DNA of 64,000 nucleotides from Marinomonas rhodophyticola (lineage in GTDB: Bacteria; Pseudomonadota; Gammaproteobacteria; Pseudomonadales; Marinomonadaceae), in contig NZ_JAPEUL010000009.1 of NCBI RefSeq assembly GCF_026113935.1, positions 516,501-580,500 on the forward strand. The letters run 5' to 3'. The notes under the pieces are model-generated. The model saw only the letters and a list, made by a program, of their open reading frames with translations, made no database searches and was not told where the DNA came from. Below are positions 8,076 to 17,399 of the stretch, one piece after another. Each line of letters opens with the position of its first letter. The stretch's first letter is position 1. Made by a program: the position numbers and the translations under genes.

Positions 8076-8646
8076 TTAGGAAGGCGAGGTTGACTTAGCG
8101 CAAACGCCTTCCATTAATACCAATTCTATTATGGTTAACACTCTTGTTCTGGGCACTCGTCCCAGACGTTCAGCTTCGATCATGGTGAAGAACAAACCGT
8201 GGAAGCATTCTGTAATCGCAGCCGCACTAATGTCTACCCGAAAGTGACCACTTTGTTGCCCCTTCAAGAAAAAAGCGTCGAGCTTTTCTTGCATCTGAAT
8301 GCATTCACAGTTTTCCAATAGCTCTGGTTGCCAGTGTTGGATGGTAAAGAGGGTGAGGCTCTTTGTTTTTATAACAATTTTCTAGAAGCTTTCGAAGGCC
8401 TTCTCTTGGCTCAGCGGTGTCTAAATTGGCATTCTTGATTGCCAATTTATAGGCGTTAAGACTGCTCGCTTGCAGCCTTTCAAGCAGACTTTCCCTGGTG
8501 GGGCAAAAACGATACAGGGTGGCTTTACTCACCCCGACAGCACAGGCGAGCTCTTGTAGCGACGCACGAGGGTGTTTCACCAATGCTAGCGCCAACGCGT
8601 TCTGTAATGCCTCGTTTGTTTCCTGTTCTGCCATATCAATGTCCAA
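8076..8646 (-). pseudogene. TetR/AcrR family repressor, frameshifted
   Basis: The N-terminal frame (8646 to about 8350) has a TetR helix-turn-helix, with ELACAVGVSKATLYRFCPTR near residues 32-51. It then runs into a stop, and the C-terminal ligand-binding half continues in another frame to 8076. Reading across, the chain would go LENCYKNKEPHPLFTIQ and on to ENCECIQMQEKLDAFF, so one indel near 8350 accounts for the break. It is divergent from the RND efflux genes, and a 28-bp palindrome lies between. It most likely represses that pump. The frameshift may be a sequence error. Confidence 0.8.
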
Positions 8647-8782
8647 TTTACGTTTGAATAACCATGTTTGATGGTTGCCTATGTTACTCGTTTTTTGAGC
8701 CTTAGTGATTTTACGCAGAATTTTTTTTATGTGAAATCTTATATGCCAGTAAAAAGCAGAAATAAAAAGAATTTAATAGGAA

Positions 8783-8810
8783 TCAAATGAATCACTATAG
8801 ATTCATTTGA
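8783..8810. promoter_or_regulatory. 28-bp inverted repeat, candidate TetR operator
   Basis: TCAAATGAATC and GATTCATTTGA form perfect 11-bp arms around ACTATA. It lies between the divergent tetR-like gene (start 8646) and the efflux adaptor gene (start 8870), where an autoregulating TetR repressor would bind. Confidence 0.65.
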
Positions 8811-8869
8811 GTTGTTTTAATATTATTAGAATCTATTTTATCTCTGGCATAAATGTAAGGTATTTACCA

Positions 8870-10014
8870 ATGATACGAATTCTAAAGAATGGGCGAACGT
8901 GGCTACCGGTTGTGGCGGTGTTATTTGTTGTGTCTGGCTGTACCCCAAGTGAGCCAGAGTCGCAAGCCAGCGCGCCGGCAAGTGTAAGAGCCGCTACCGT
9001 GATGACGGTGCAACCTGTTGAGTACGAAGAAAATGCGATCTTACCTGGTCGCGTGGAGCCGATTCGTGAGGCGGAAGTGCGTGCTCGTGTTCCTGGTATT
9101 GTGTTACACAGAAAATTTGTTGAAGGCTCTGATGTAAAAGCGGGCGATGTGTTGTTTGAGATTGATCCTGCGTCACTAAAAATTGCTCTTGCTCGTGCGA
9201 AAGGTGAACTTGCTCGAGCCGAAGCGACCTTGTTTGATGCCAAAGTGTTGGTGGATCGTTACACTCCCTTGTTGAAGTCTCAAGCGGTCAGTAAGCAAAC
9301 CTTTGATGCGGCACAAGCGGCTTATTTGAGTGCCAGTGCATCGGTTATTTCTGCCAAAGCGGATGTAGACAATGCTGAGCTGAATCTCGACTACGCGACC
9401 GTTCGTGCGCCAATTTCTGGCCGCATTGGTCGTGCGAATGTCAGCGAAGGCATGTTAGTGGGGCAGAGCGACACCACGCTGCTAGCGACCATTCAGCAGC
9501 TTGACCATGTTTACGTGGATTTCACGCAGTCTGTGACAGATACCTTGAAATACCGACAGTCTTTAGAAGAGAACACTGCAGCTAATAGTACTCAATTGAT
9601 GGCTAAGTTAGACGGTTACGACAAAGGCTTTGAAGGAAAACTGTTATTTTCAGACAGTCAGGTCGATGAAAAAACCGGCAATGTTGTGTTACGCGGCCTG
9701 TTCCCAAATGCCAATAAAGTGTTATTACCAGTGCATGTATGTGCGTGTTGAAGCGGTTCAGTCTCACTCTGCTCAAGCCATCTTGATTCCTCAGCGTGCG
9801 GTGATGCGCAGTAACAATGGGGCATTTGTATATATCGTTAATGATCAAAATACCGTGGAAGTTCGTTCTATTGTTACGGGCTTCAATGTCGCAAAACTTG
9901 TGGCGCATTACGCAAGGGCTAAACGCAGGTGATAGAGTGATTATCGATAATGCAGGTATGTATCAAGTGGGAGAGAAGGTAATGGCTTCCGCAAAAGTGG
10001 CCTCTAATTTTTAG
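8870..10014 (+). pseudogene. RND efflux periplasmic adaptor (MFP), with two frameshifts
   Basis: It is the HlyD/AcrA-type adaptor linking an RND pump to an outer-membrane channel. ATG at 8870 gives a lipoprotein signal peptide ending VVSGC. Next come the lipoyl half-motif GRVEPIREAEVRARVPGIV, a coiled-coil hairpin (about residues 100-180) and the second lipoyl motif ATVRAPISGRIGRANV. The frame breaks near 9735, before the segment continuing MYVRVEAVQ, and again near 9895, where WRITQGLNAGDRVIIDNAG resumes in a third frame. The whole family sequence is present across frames. The RND pump follows after 51 bp. No outer-membrane factor is nearby, so a TolC-type channel elsewhere is probably used. 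Confidence 0.85.
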
Positions 10015-10065
10015 TTTATTACTGACTTTATCTTCACTGTTCAGACGTTTTTAGAGGCTTAATGC

Positions 10066-13000
10066 ATGTCTAATTTCTTTATTGCACGACCCAATTTTGC
10101 TTGGGTAATGGCAATCTTTATTTTGTTGGCAGGGCTATTGGCGTTGCCAACCTTACCTGTGTCGCAATTTCCGGTAGTGGCTCCACCGCAAATTGAAATC
10201 ACCGCGACGTACCCCGGTGCGTCGGCTCAGGTGTTAGTGGACTCGGTAACCAGTGTGATCGAGGAGGAATTAAATGGCGCAAAAGGTTTGCTCTATTTTG
10301 ATTCGTCCAGTAACGCTAATGGCATCGCGCAGATTACCGCGTCTTTTGAGCCGGGCACGGACCCTGATTTGGCTCAGGTCGATATTCAGAACCGTCTAAA
10401 AAAAGCCGAGGCGCGTTTACCAAGCAGTGTTATTGCCCAAGGTGTGCAAGTTGACCAAGCCAGTTCTGGATTCTTGATGATCTATGCGCTGACGTTCAAA
10501 GGCGATGATTCAGCGAAAAGTATTGTAACCTTGGCGGATTACGCCGCACGCAATATTAACAATAATATTCGTCGTGTTGAGGGTGTGGGTAAGCTGCAAT
10601 ATTTTGGTACTGAAGCGGCTATGCGAGTTTGGGTGTCACCTGAAAAACTGTTGAGTTATGGCTTATCAATTGGTGATGTGAATACCGCTATAAGTAACCA
10701 AAACGTACAAGTCCCAGCGGGGAGTTTTGGTGCCCGACCTGCCGATAATGTGCAAGAGCTGACAGCTAGTTTGGTGGTAAAAGGCTTTTTGGACGATCCA
10801 GAAGAGTTTGGCAATATTGTATTGCGCAGCAACACCGATGGTTCCGCCGTTTATCTAAAAGATGTGGCTCGTGTTGAGCTGGGTCAGCAAGACTATAATT
10901 TTGAAACACGCTTAAATGGTCGTAAAGCCATCATGGGCGCAGTGCAGTTATCGCCTGGTGCCAACGCTATTGAAACGGTTAAGGCCGTAAAAGCTCGTGC
11001 TGCAGAATTGGAAGCCAACTTTCCAGATGATATTCAGATCAGTTTTCCCTATGACACGTCTAAGTTCGTCAGCGCCGCAATTGAAAAGGTTATTTATACC
11101 TTAGTAGAGGCCATTGTGTTGGTGTTTTTGGTGATGCTGTTGTTCTTGCAGAATTTACGCTACACCTTGATTCCGACGATTGTGGTGCCGGTTTGTATCT
11201 TAGGTACCTTTGCGGTGATGTCTCTGATGGGCTTCTCGGTGAACATGATGACCATGTTTGGTATGGTGCTCGCCATTGGTATTTTAGTGGATGACGCCAT
11301 TGTGGTGGTCGAAAACGTCGAACGTATTATGGTGGAAGAGGGGCTTTCGCCAAAAGCCGCGACGATTAAAGCCATGGGGCAAGTGTCTGGGGCTATTGTT
11401 GGTATCACCTTGGTGTTGTCTGCGGTGTTTGTGCCGCTGGCCTTTATGAGCGGTTCGGTGGGTATTATTTATCAGCAGTTCTCCATGTCTCTGGCGGTGT
11501 CTATTATGCTGTCTGGGATTTTGGCTCTTACTTTTACGCCAGCTTTGTGTGCGACGTTGCTGAAACCCATCAACAAAGAAGTGCATCATGAAAAAGGCGG
11601 ATTCTTTGGTTGGTTTAATCGTCAGTTCACTGGGCTAACGAGTCGCTATTCTGCCCTAAATGGCAAGCTAGTGAATCGCTCTGGGCGTTTCATGTTGGTG
11701 TATCTTGTGCTGATTCTTGGTCTTGGTTATGCCTATCTGCGTTTACCTGAATCTTTTGTGCCAACGGAAGACCAAGGTTACATGATTGTCGATGTTCAAC
11801 TGCCCGCTGGTGCGACGTTCTCTCGAACGAATGACACCATGAAAGAGGTTGAGCAGTTCTTAGGCCAACGAGATGCGGTTGAGAATGTGGTCACCGTCAT
11901 GGGCTTTAGTTTCTCTGGTATGGGAGCGAATGCGGGTTTGCTGTTCCCAACTTTCACTGATTGGTCTGAACGTGAACAGTCATTGTTTGATGAAACCATG
12001 GCTTATAACCAATTCGCTGGCAGTATCACGGATGGTCGCTCTATGGCGGTGCCACCACCGCCAATCGAAGGCATGGGAAACTCGGGCGGCTTTTCGTTGC
12101 GTTTGCAGGACCGTAGTAATCTCGGTCGAGAGGCGCTAACCAATGCGCGTAATGTGGTGTTAGGTCAAGCGAATGCGTCCCCCATCATTGCTTACGCTAT
12201 GATGGAGGGTTTAGAGGATGCTCCGCAGCTGAGAATTGATATAGACCGTAAAAAAGCGACGGCGCTGGGGGTGGGTTTTGAATCCATTAATAACGCGGTT
12301 TCTACGGCCTATGGTTCTGCCACGGTAAATGATTTTACCAATGCGGGTCGTTTGCAGCGTGTTGTGGTGCAAGCTGATGTAGCAGACCGTATGACGCCAG
12401 AACGGGTACTTGAGTTACAAGTGTTGAATGACGAAGGCAATCTTGTGCCGATGCGCTCTTTTGCGAGCAGTTCATGGGAGATGGGACCCGTTCAGGTTTC
12501 TCGTTATAATGGTTATCCGGCGTACAAAATTTCAGGCAGCCCAATGCCAGGACACAGTTCTGGTGAAGCCATGGCGGAAATTGAGCGAATTATTAGCACT
12601 TTGCCAAAAGGCATAGGCTATGAATGGACGGGGTTGTCTTACCAAGAACAAGCCGCGGGTTCTCAAGCGCCCATGCTGCTGACCATTTCGATTTTGGTGG
12701 TGTTCTTGTTGCTGGTGGCCTTGTATGAAAGCTGGTCGATTCCATTGTCGGTTATTTTGATTATTCCGATTGGCGCGTTGGGGGCGGTGTTGGCCGTTTT
12801 CCTAACGGGCATGTCGAATGATGTGTACTTTAAAGTGGGTCTGATTACGATTATTGGTTTGTCGGCAAAGAATGCGATCTTGATTGTGGAGTTTGCCAAA
12901 GATCTTTATCAGCAAGGACATTCGCTCAAAGAGTCGGCGATCCAAGCGGCTAAACTGCGCTTTAGACCGATTATTATGACCTCGATGGCCTTTATTTTGG

Positions 13001-13170
13001 GGGTTGTACCCTTGACGATCGCCACGGGAGCGGGGGCGGCCAGTCAGCACTCTTTAGGGGTGAGTGTGATTGGTGGCATGATCTCGGCGACCCTTCTTGG
13101 TGTGTTGTTTGTTCCTGTGTTTTTTACTTGGGTTCTTGGGCTTTTTAAAACTAAGAATACAACGCATTAA
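10066..13170 (+). CDS. RND efflux pump, HAE1/AcrB family
   Basis: The complete 1034-residue inner-membrane proton-driven drug exporter begins MSNFFIARPNFAWVMAIFI, typical of AcrB/MexB. It shows the duplicated architecture of membrane segments and two large periplasmic loops. The conserved helix GILVDDAIVVVENVERIM, holding the proton-relay acidic pair, lies near residues 405-422. The C-terminal half contains GLITIIGLSAKNAILIVEFA. It forms an operon with the upstream adaptor and is followed by a strong terminator. TetR control through the 8783-8810 palindrome is likely. Substrates are unknown. Confidence 0.95.
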   Translation: MSNFFIARPNFAWVMAIFILLAGLLALPTLPVSQFPVVAPPQIEITATYPGASAQVLVDSVTSVIEEELNGAKGLLYFDSSSNANGIAQITASFEPGTDPDLAQVDIQNRLKKAEARLPSSVIAQGVQVDQASSGFLMIYALTFKGDDSAKSIVTLADYAARNINNNIRRVEGVGKLQYFGTEAAMRVWVSPEKLLSYGLSIGDVNTAISNQNVQVPAGSFGARPADNVQELTASLVVKGFLDDPEEFGNIVLRSNTDGSAVYLKDVARVELGQQDYNFETRLNGRKAIMGAVQLSPGANAIETVKAVKARAAELEANFPDDIQISFPYDTSKFVSAAIEKVIYTLVEAIVLVFLVMLLFLQNLRYTLIPTIVVPVCILGTFAVMSLMGFSVNMMTMFGMVLAIGILVDDAIVVVENVERIMVEEGLSPKAATIKAMGQVSGAIVGITLVLSAVFVPLAFMSGSVGIIYQQFSMSLAVSIMLSGILALTFTPALCATLLKPINKEVHHEKGGFFGWFNRQFTGLTSRYSALNGKLVNRSGRFMLVYLVLILGLGYAYLRLPESFVPTEDQGYMIVDVQLPAGATFSRTNDTMKEVEQFLGQRDAVENVVTVMGFSFSGMGANAGLLFPTFTDWSEREQSLFDETMAYNQFAGSITDGRSMAVPPPPIEGMGNSGGFSLRLQDRSNLGREALTNARNVVLGQANASPIIAYAMMEGLEDAPQLRIDIDRKKATALGVGFESINNAVSTAYGSATVNDFTNAGRLQRVVVQADVADRMTPERVLELQVLNDEGNLVPMRSFASSSWEMGPVQVSRYNGYPAYKISGSPMPGHSSGEAMAEIERIISTLPKGIGYEWTGLSYQEQAAGSQAPMLLTISILVVFLLLVALYESWSIPLSVILIIPIGALGAVLAVFLTGMSNDVYFKVGLITIIGLSAKNAILIVEFAKDLYQQGHSLKESAIQAAKLRFRPIIMTSMAFILGVVPLTIATGAGAASQHSLGVSVIGGMISATLLGVLFVPVFFTWVLGLFKTKNTTH

Positions 13171-13195
13171 GTAGTCAGCCATGCAAACGGAGAAG

Positions 13196-13232
13196 CCGAT
13201 ATAAAGTCACACTTTGTATCGGTTTTTCTTTT
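13196..13232 (+). terminator. Rho-independent terminator after the RND pump
   Basis: CCGATATAAAGT and ACTTTGTATCGG pair over 12 positions with a CAC loop, followed directly by TTTTTC and more T. Confidence 0.9.
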
Positions 13233-13447
13233 TCATGACATGTTATTTCTCCCTCATTTTTTTGATTCTTTGCTAGAATTCCCCCATCTGTGTTCTCTTC
13301 GAGACTGTCTTTCAATAGGGACTGCTTTCAGATGGCTATTTGCTGTGTCACAAGCGCGGTAAATTGGGTGGGTCCTTATCCTATAAGATAGGGCTTTAGA
13401 TAATAAGTATTCGGCTTTGCTGTCTGCTTTTTTGGTGATTCTTTTAA

Positions 13448-14059
13448 ATGAGTTTATTGATTTCAACGTGGATTAAGTTTTTCTTCCTGTTTGCACCGTT
13501 TTTTGTGTTGTCTATGTTTCTCGCGCTAACGCGTGGCGAATCGTCGACTTCCCGTCGTCACGTGGCAAATAAGGCCATTATCGCCTCCGTGGCGATCTCT
13601 ATTGTGTTGCTGTTTTTTGGTGGCGGCTTGTTTGCTGTGTTAGGCATTACGCTGGATTCTTTCCGTATTGGTTCCGGTATTTTGCTGTTTATGTCGGCTC
13701 TGAGCTTGGTGCGTGACGGCACACGTAATCATGCGGTGGGAATGCCCAGTGAAGAGCGCGATGATGTGTCTGTGGTGCCGCTTGCCGTGCCAACCATTAT
13801 CGGACCGGCGACCATTGGTACGATTCTGGTTTATGGCGCTGAGCTACAAGGTTGGGATTTATTCATCGGTCTATGTGGTTTGTTGTTAGCACTGGGTACC
13901 TTGACCATTATTTTGTATTCTGGCTCTTTAATCGAGAAGATGCTGGGTCGTACTGGCTTAAATGTGTTATCGAAAATCACCGGCTTGATTTTGGCCGCTA
14001 TGGCCGCGCAAATTTTCATGAGCGGTGTGATGGGCTTTTTACAACCCGCTGTCGGTTAA
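13448..14059 (+). CDS. MarC family integral membrane protein
   Basis: The 203-residue protein is made of about six hydrophobic segments. It matches the MarC/UPF0056 family, with PLAVPTIIGPATIGTILVYG in the middle and two family repeats. MarC was once linked to antibiotic resistance, but its function is unresolved. It starts at ATG 13448 after a 220-bp spacer following the RND terminator. The gene is probably monocistronic, because the Zur box of the next operon lies 48 bp past its stop. Confidence 0.88.
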   Translation: MSLLISTWIKFFFLFAPFFVLSMFLALTRGESSTSRRHVANKAIIASVAISIVLLFFGGGLFAVLGITLDSFRIGSGILLFMSALSLVRDGTRNHAVGMPSEERDDVSVVPLAVPTIIGPATIGTILVYGAELQGWDLFIGLCGLLLALGTLTIILYSGSLIEKMLGRTGLNVLSKITGLILAAMAAQIFMSGVMGFLQPAVG

Positions 14060-14106
14060 CGAATAAATGCGACGTTTCTAGGCTTTGGCTTCTCCTTAGG
14101 TTTGAG

Positions 14107-14123
14107 TTGTTATACCATAACAA
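14107..14123. promoter_or_regulatory. Zur box
   Basis: TTGTTAT-ACC-ATAACAA is a perfect 7-3-7 palindrome that closely resembles the enterobacterial Zur operator core (GTTATA..TATAAC). It is 32 bp upstream of the transporter start and the operon encodes Zur itself, which supports zinc-dependent autoregulation. Confidence 0.75.
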
Positions 14124-14154
14124 AATTATCTTTAACCATGGGTGAGTGCCAATT

Positions 14155-15201
14155 ATGGCGAAGAACGTCGCTTTTTTACTTCTGTCTTTTTTATGTCTTA
14201 GTTCGCCTCTTTATGCCGCGGTGGAGTTTTCCCTCTACCAAGACTTTATTCAGTGGATTCTGTCACAGCAGGCGACATTTCATCGTGAATTAGTCTCTTT
14301 GGTGCGTTCCATTAGCAAAGAGGGTAGTCCTGTTTTGTTGTGGGGGTTGATGACCACCAGTTTCTTCTATGGCGTATTTCATGCTGCGGGTCCGGGCCAT
14401 GGCAAAGCGGTGATTTCAGCCTATATGTTGGCAAGCAAAGCACCGATTCGGCGTGGTGTGAGTTTGGCGTTTTTGTGTGCGGGCGTGCAAGCTTTGATGG
14501 CGATAGCGGTCATTTTAGTCTTGAGTCAGATCTTTTCTTTAGCCGGAAAAGTCATGCAAATCAGTCGTTTTTTCGAGATTGCCAGTTTTGCTGCGGTGGG
14601 CTTAATCGGTGTTTGGATTTTGGTGCGTTTGTTACGAGGCCAGTCTGGTTGTGGTCATGACCACTCTCAAGATCATCTACACGCTCATTCTAGCGATCAT
14701 CACGACCATGACCATGACCATGACCACGATCATCATGACCATGACCATGACCACGATCATCATGATCATGGCTCTCACGGTCATGGCTGTTGCGCTCACC
14801 ACGATCATCATGATCATGGCTCTCACGGTCATGGCTGTTGCGCTCACCACGAACAGGAAGCCAAAACAGCGCGTCGCAGTATTTGGGCGATGGTGGCGGC
14901 GGTTGGAATTCGACCTTGTACGGGGGCGGTGTTGGTTTTACTGTTTTCGTTAAGCACGGGCATTTTTTTATGGGGCGTCGTCGCAACCTTTGCCATGGCG
15001 CTTGGCACGGCCATTACGGTTGCGGTGTTGGCTGCGGTCAGCGTGTTGGTGCGTGACACTGGGTTAGCGTTAAGTAGTGAGCATCGTATTTGGCGACAAA
15101 GAGTGTCGCGTGTCTTCGGTTTTATTGCTGCTTTCGCTTTGATTATCATCAGTTGTTCCATGATTTGGAGCTACTTGAGCAATGCAGGAAGGGCGTTTTA
15201 A
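14155..15201 (+). CDS. NicO/RcnA-like metal transporter with His-rich loop
   Basis: This is a polytopic membrane protein of the NicO family (nickel, cobalt or other divalent metal transport). Key features are a signal-like first segment, HAAGPGHGKAVISAYML near residue 80 (the conserved family motif) and GIRPCTGAVLVLLF in the C-terminal half. Between the halves, about residues 165-235, lies a cytoplasmic loop extremely rich in His and Asp with two CC pairs. ATG 14155 is preferred over GTG 14146 because GGTGAG sits 8 bases ahead of it. It is first in a Zur-boxed operon, so zinc is the likely ligand. Import or export cannot be decided from sequence. Confidence 0.85.
   Translation: MAKNVAFLLLSFLCLSSPLYAAVEFSLYQDFIQWILSQQATFHRELVSLVRSISKEGSPVLLWGLMTTSFFYGVFHAAGPGHGKAVISAYMLASKAPIRRGVSLAFLCAGVQALMAIAVILVLSQIFSLAGKVMQISRFFEIASFAAVGLIGVWILVRLLRGQSGCGHDHSQDHLHAHSSDHHDHDHDHDHDHHDHDHDHDHHDHGSHGHGCCAHHDHHDHGSHGHGCCAHHEQEAKTARRSIWAMVAAVGIRPCTGAVLVLLFSLSTGIFLWGVVATFAMALGTAITVAVLAAVSVLVRDTGLALSSEHRIWRQRVSRVFGFIAAFALIIISCSMIWSYLSNAGRAF
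14752..14847 (+). repeat. Perfect 48-bp tandem duplication inside the His-rich loop
   Basis: Units 14752-14799 and 14800-14847 are identical. Each is in frame and encodes HDHHDHGSHGHGCCAH. Upstream, 14700-14751 is a less regular array of CATGAC-type hexamers encoding His-Asp repeats. Perfect identity suggests a recent duplication and probable copy-number variation. Confidence 0.9.
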
Positions 15202-15738
15202 TGACCAAATTACATTCACATCAGCATGATCATGACGCGGGTCATGCCCATGATCATAATCACAATCATTGCATTGATACTGCGCTTGCTACGGCGGAGA
15301 CCTTGTGTATTGAACAGGGCCAGCGTTTGACCAAAGTGCGTCGTCGTGCATTGGAGTTGATTTGGGAAAGTCATCGGCCATTAGGGGCTTATCAGTTATT
15401 GGCGAAATTGGCAGAAGAAGGCTTTAATTCTGCGCCGCCGACGGTTTATCGTGCCTTAGACTTTTTATTGGCAGCAGGTCTCATTCACAAAGTGGAGTCG
15501 ATGAATGCTTATTTGGGGTGCGCCCATGCCGACAGAAGCCTACAAGGGGTATTTTTTGATTTGTGATGAGTGCCACAATGTGATGGAGTTTGATTATCAA
15601 GACATCCATGCGGCCTTGATCGCTAAAGCCGCTAAGCAGGGGTTTGAGTTGCGTGCGGAAACCATCGAACTGACAGGCTTGTGTGCCGATTGCAAAGCAA
15701 AGGCAACGGACGCTGCGGCGGTAGGGACAAGCGCATGA
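15201..15738 (+). pseudogene. zur: Zinc uptake regulator Zur, frameshifted, with His-rich N-terminus
   Basis: This Fur-family repressor controls zinc uptake genes. The N-terminus carries an unusual tail, HSHQHDHDAGHAHDHNHNH (residues 5-23). The winged-helix region follows (RLTKVRRRALELIWESHRPL, then APPTVYRALDFLLAAGLIHKV). The frame breaks near 15532, right after GCAH, and resumes as EAYKGYFLICDECHNVMEF, which holds the first structural CxxC. A C-terminal CADC completes the second zinc site. Start and stop are coupled to neighbours: TAATG with the transporter and ATGA with znuC. A single extra base would explain the break; a sequence error is more likely than loss of function. Confidence 0.88.
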
Positions 15739-16511
15739 GTAAACGCTTAGTGGTGTTTGATAAAATTGGCATCGCGTTTGATGGTCGAGTATTGCTCGAA
15801 AACATTGATATGACCATCAGTGAGGGTGAAATTGTTACCTTGATTGGCCCCAATGGCAGCGGCAAAAGTACCTTGATTCGTACCTTGTTGGGTCTACAAG
15901 ACGCGACTTCTGGTGAGATAGTCAGGCATAAAACCTTGCGTATCGGCTATATGCCACAAAAGCTGCACATCGATCCGACTTTGCCGTTAACGGTTAAGCA
16001 TTTCTTGGCGTTGGTTCGAGGCGTCAATAAGCAAGACATTCTGCCAACGCTAGAAAAACTTGGCATTGCGCATTTGCTCCACTCACAAGTGCATGTGTTG
16101 TCGGGTGGTGAAACGCAGCGTGTTTTGCTGGCGCGTGCTTTGTTGAATCGACCGAATCTGCTGGTGCTTGATGAACCGGTTCAGGGTGTGGATGTGAATG
16201 GTCAGGTGGAACTCTATAACTTGATTGAAAGCATTCGCAATGAGCTGCATTGCGGTGTGTTGATGGTGTCCCATGATTTGCATTTGGTGATGGCGAAAAC
16301 AGATACCGTTGTGTGCATCAACCAGCATGTTTGTTGCTCCGGTAGCCCGCAGCATGTAACGGGTCATCCCGCTTATCAAGCTTTGTTTGGTGTGCCTGGT
16401 GCGGACGAGTCTATCGCGATTTACGCCCATCAGCACGATCATGTGCATGATGAACACGGCAGTATTTTGTCAGACGATGGCGACGCTCACGCCCATTGTC
16501 AGCATCATTAA
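15735..16511 (+). CDS. znuC: Zinc ABC transporter ATP-binding protein ZnuC, His-rich tail
   Basis: This is the ATPase of the high-affinity zinc importer. Starting at ATG 15735, which overlaps the zur stop, the 258-residue protein shows Walker [10 protein letters not shown] (near residue 37), signature [15 protein letters not shown], Walker B LLVLDEP and the switch His in VSHD. The last roughly 30 residues form a tail with many His ([12 protein letters not shown] and HAHCQHH) that may bind zinc. The ABC core has the expected ZnuC length. It pairs with znuB 39 bp downstream. No znuA gene occurs in the window. Confidence 0.93.
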   Translation: MSKRLVVFDKIGIAFDGRVLLENIDMTISEGEIVTLIGPNGSGKSTLIRTLLGLQDATSGEIVRHKTLRIGYMPQKLHIDPTLPLTVKHFLALVRGVNKQDILPTLEKLGIAHLLHSQVHVLSGGETQRVLLARALLNRPNLLVLDEPVQGVDVNGQVELYNLIESIRNELHCGVLMVSHDLHLVMAKTDTVVCINQHVCCSGSPQHVTGHPAYQALFGVPGADESIAIYAHQHDHVHDEHGSILSDDGDAHAHCQHH

Positions 16512-16550
16512 ATATTACCCTAGTTAGCCGTTTTTGGAGTTTGTAATAGC

Positions 16551-17343
16551 ATGTTAGATCTTTTGCTCAGAGCCTTGTTAGGCGGATTGGGTGTGGCTGC
16601 CGTCGCGGGGCCGCTAGGGGCGTTTGTTGTTTGGCGACGGATGGCGTATTTTGGTGACACCTTGGCACACTCTGCTTTGCTGGGGGTGGCGTTAGGCTTT
16701 TTATTAGACATCAATCTGAACTTAGCCATTGTCGTTCTGTGTGTCGGTTTGGCCTTAGTATTGGTCACTTTGCAGAAGAAACACATTATCGCGACGGATA
16801 CCTTATTGGGGATTTTAGCCCATTCAGCATTGTCACTGGGTTTGGTGGCGGTGAGCTTTTTGGACAATATTCGTATTGATTTGATGGCGTATTTGTTTGG
16901 TGATTTATTGGCGATTAACCAAGCCGACGTGTATTGGATTTATGGCGGTGGTTTGGCGGTTATCACTTTGTTGGTGACGTTCTGGAAGCCGCTATTAGCC
17001 GTCACGGTGAACGAAGAACTGGCGAAAGTGGAAGGCTATCCGGTTGAAGCGATTCGTTTATTGCTGATGTTGCTGGTGGCTTTGGTGATTGCTGTGGCGA
17101 TGAAAATCGTCGGTGTGCTGTTAATTACTTCCCTAATGATTATTCCTGCTGCCACCGCGCGTAAGCTTTCTAGTACACCGATTCAGATGGCGTCGTTCGC
17201 TAGCTTCATTGGTTGTCTGGCTGTGTGTGGTGGGTTGTGGGCGTCTTATCGCTGGGACACGCCAACGGGCTCTAAGTGTTGTCGTATGCGCCGCCTTGTT
17301 GTTCTTGATCGCTTATACCTTACCGTTTAAACGTTTGCGTTAA
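16551..17343 (+). pseudogene. znuB: Zinc ABC transporter permease ZnuB, frameshifted near the C-terminus
   Basis: This ABC-3 family permease is the membrane channel of the ZnuABC importer. The frame gives a normal multi-span protein with GPLGAFVVWRRMAYFGDTLAHSAL at the N-terminus (a family hallmark), through to SYRWDTPTG. There a missing base near 17268 shifts the frame. The expected ending ALSVVVCAALLFLIAYTL then KRLR* is present one frame over and stops at 17343. The in-frame ORF would end at 17330 with a garbled tail. The loss is probably a sequence error in a GGG run. Confidence 0.88.
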
Positions 17344-17363
17344 GGTTGTGCGAAAGCGACTTT

Positions 17364-17399
17364 AAAAAAGCCACGTTGAGAAATCAACGTGGCTTTTTT
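17364..17399. terminator. Bidirectional terminator between znuB and the histidine kinase gene
   Basis: AAAAAAGCCACGTTGA and TCAACGTGGCTTTTTT form a perfect long stem with a GAAA tetraloop. It serves both convergent transcription units. Confidence 0.92.

Noticed and set aside
14609-14986. Large overlapping frames on both strands through the His tract
   Set aside because: They arise from the CAT/GAC repeats of the NicO loop; composition is repetitive and no family is matched.
15632-17343. Antisense frames opposite zur, znuC and znuB as genes
   Set aside because: They have no ribosome sites or domains and lie fully within well-recognised genes on the other strand.
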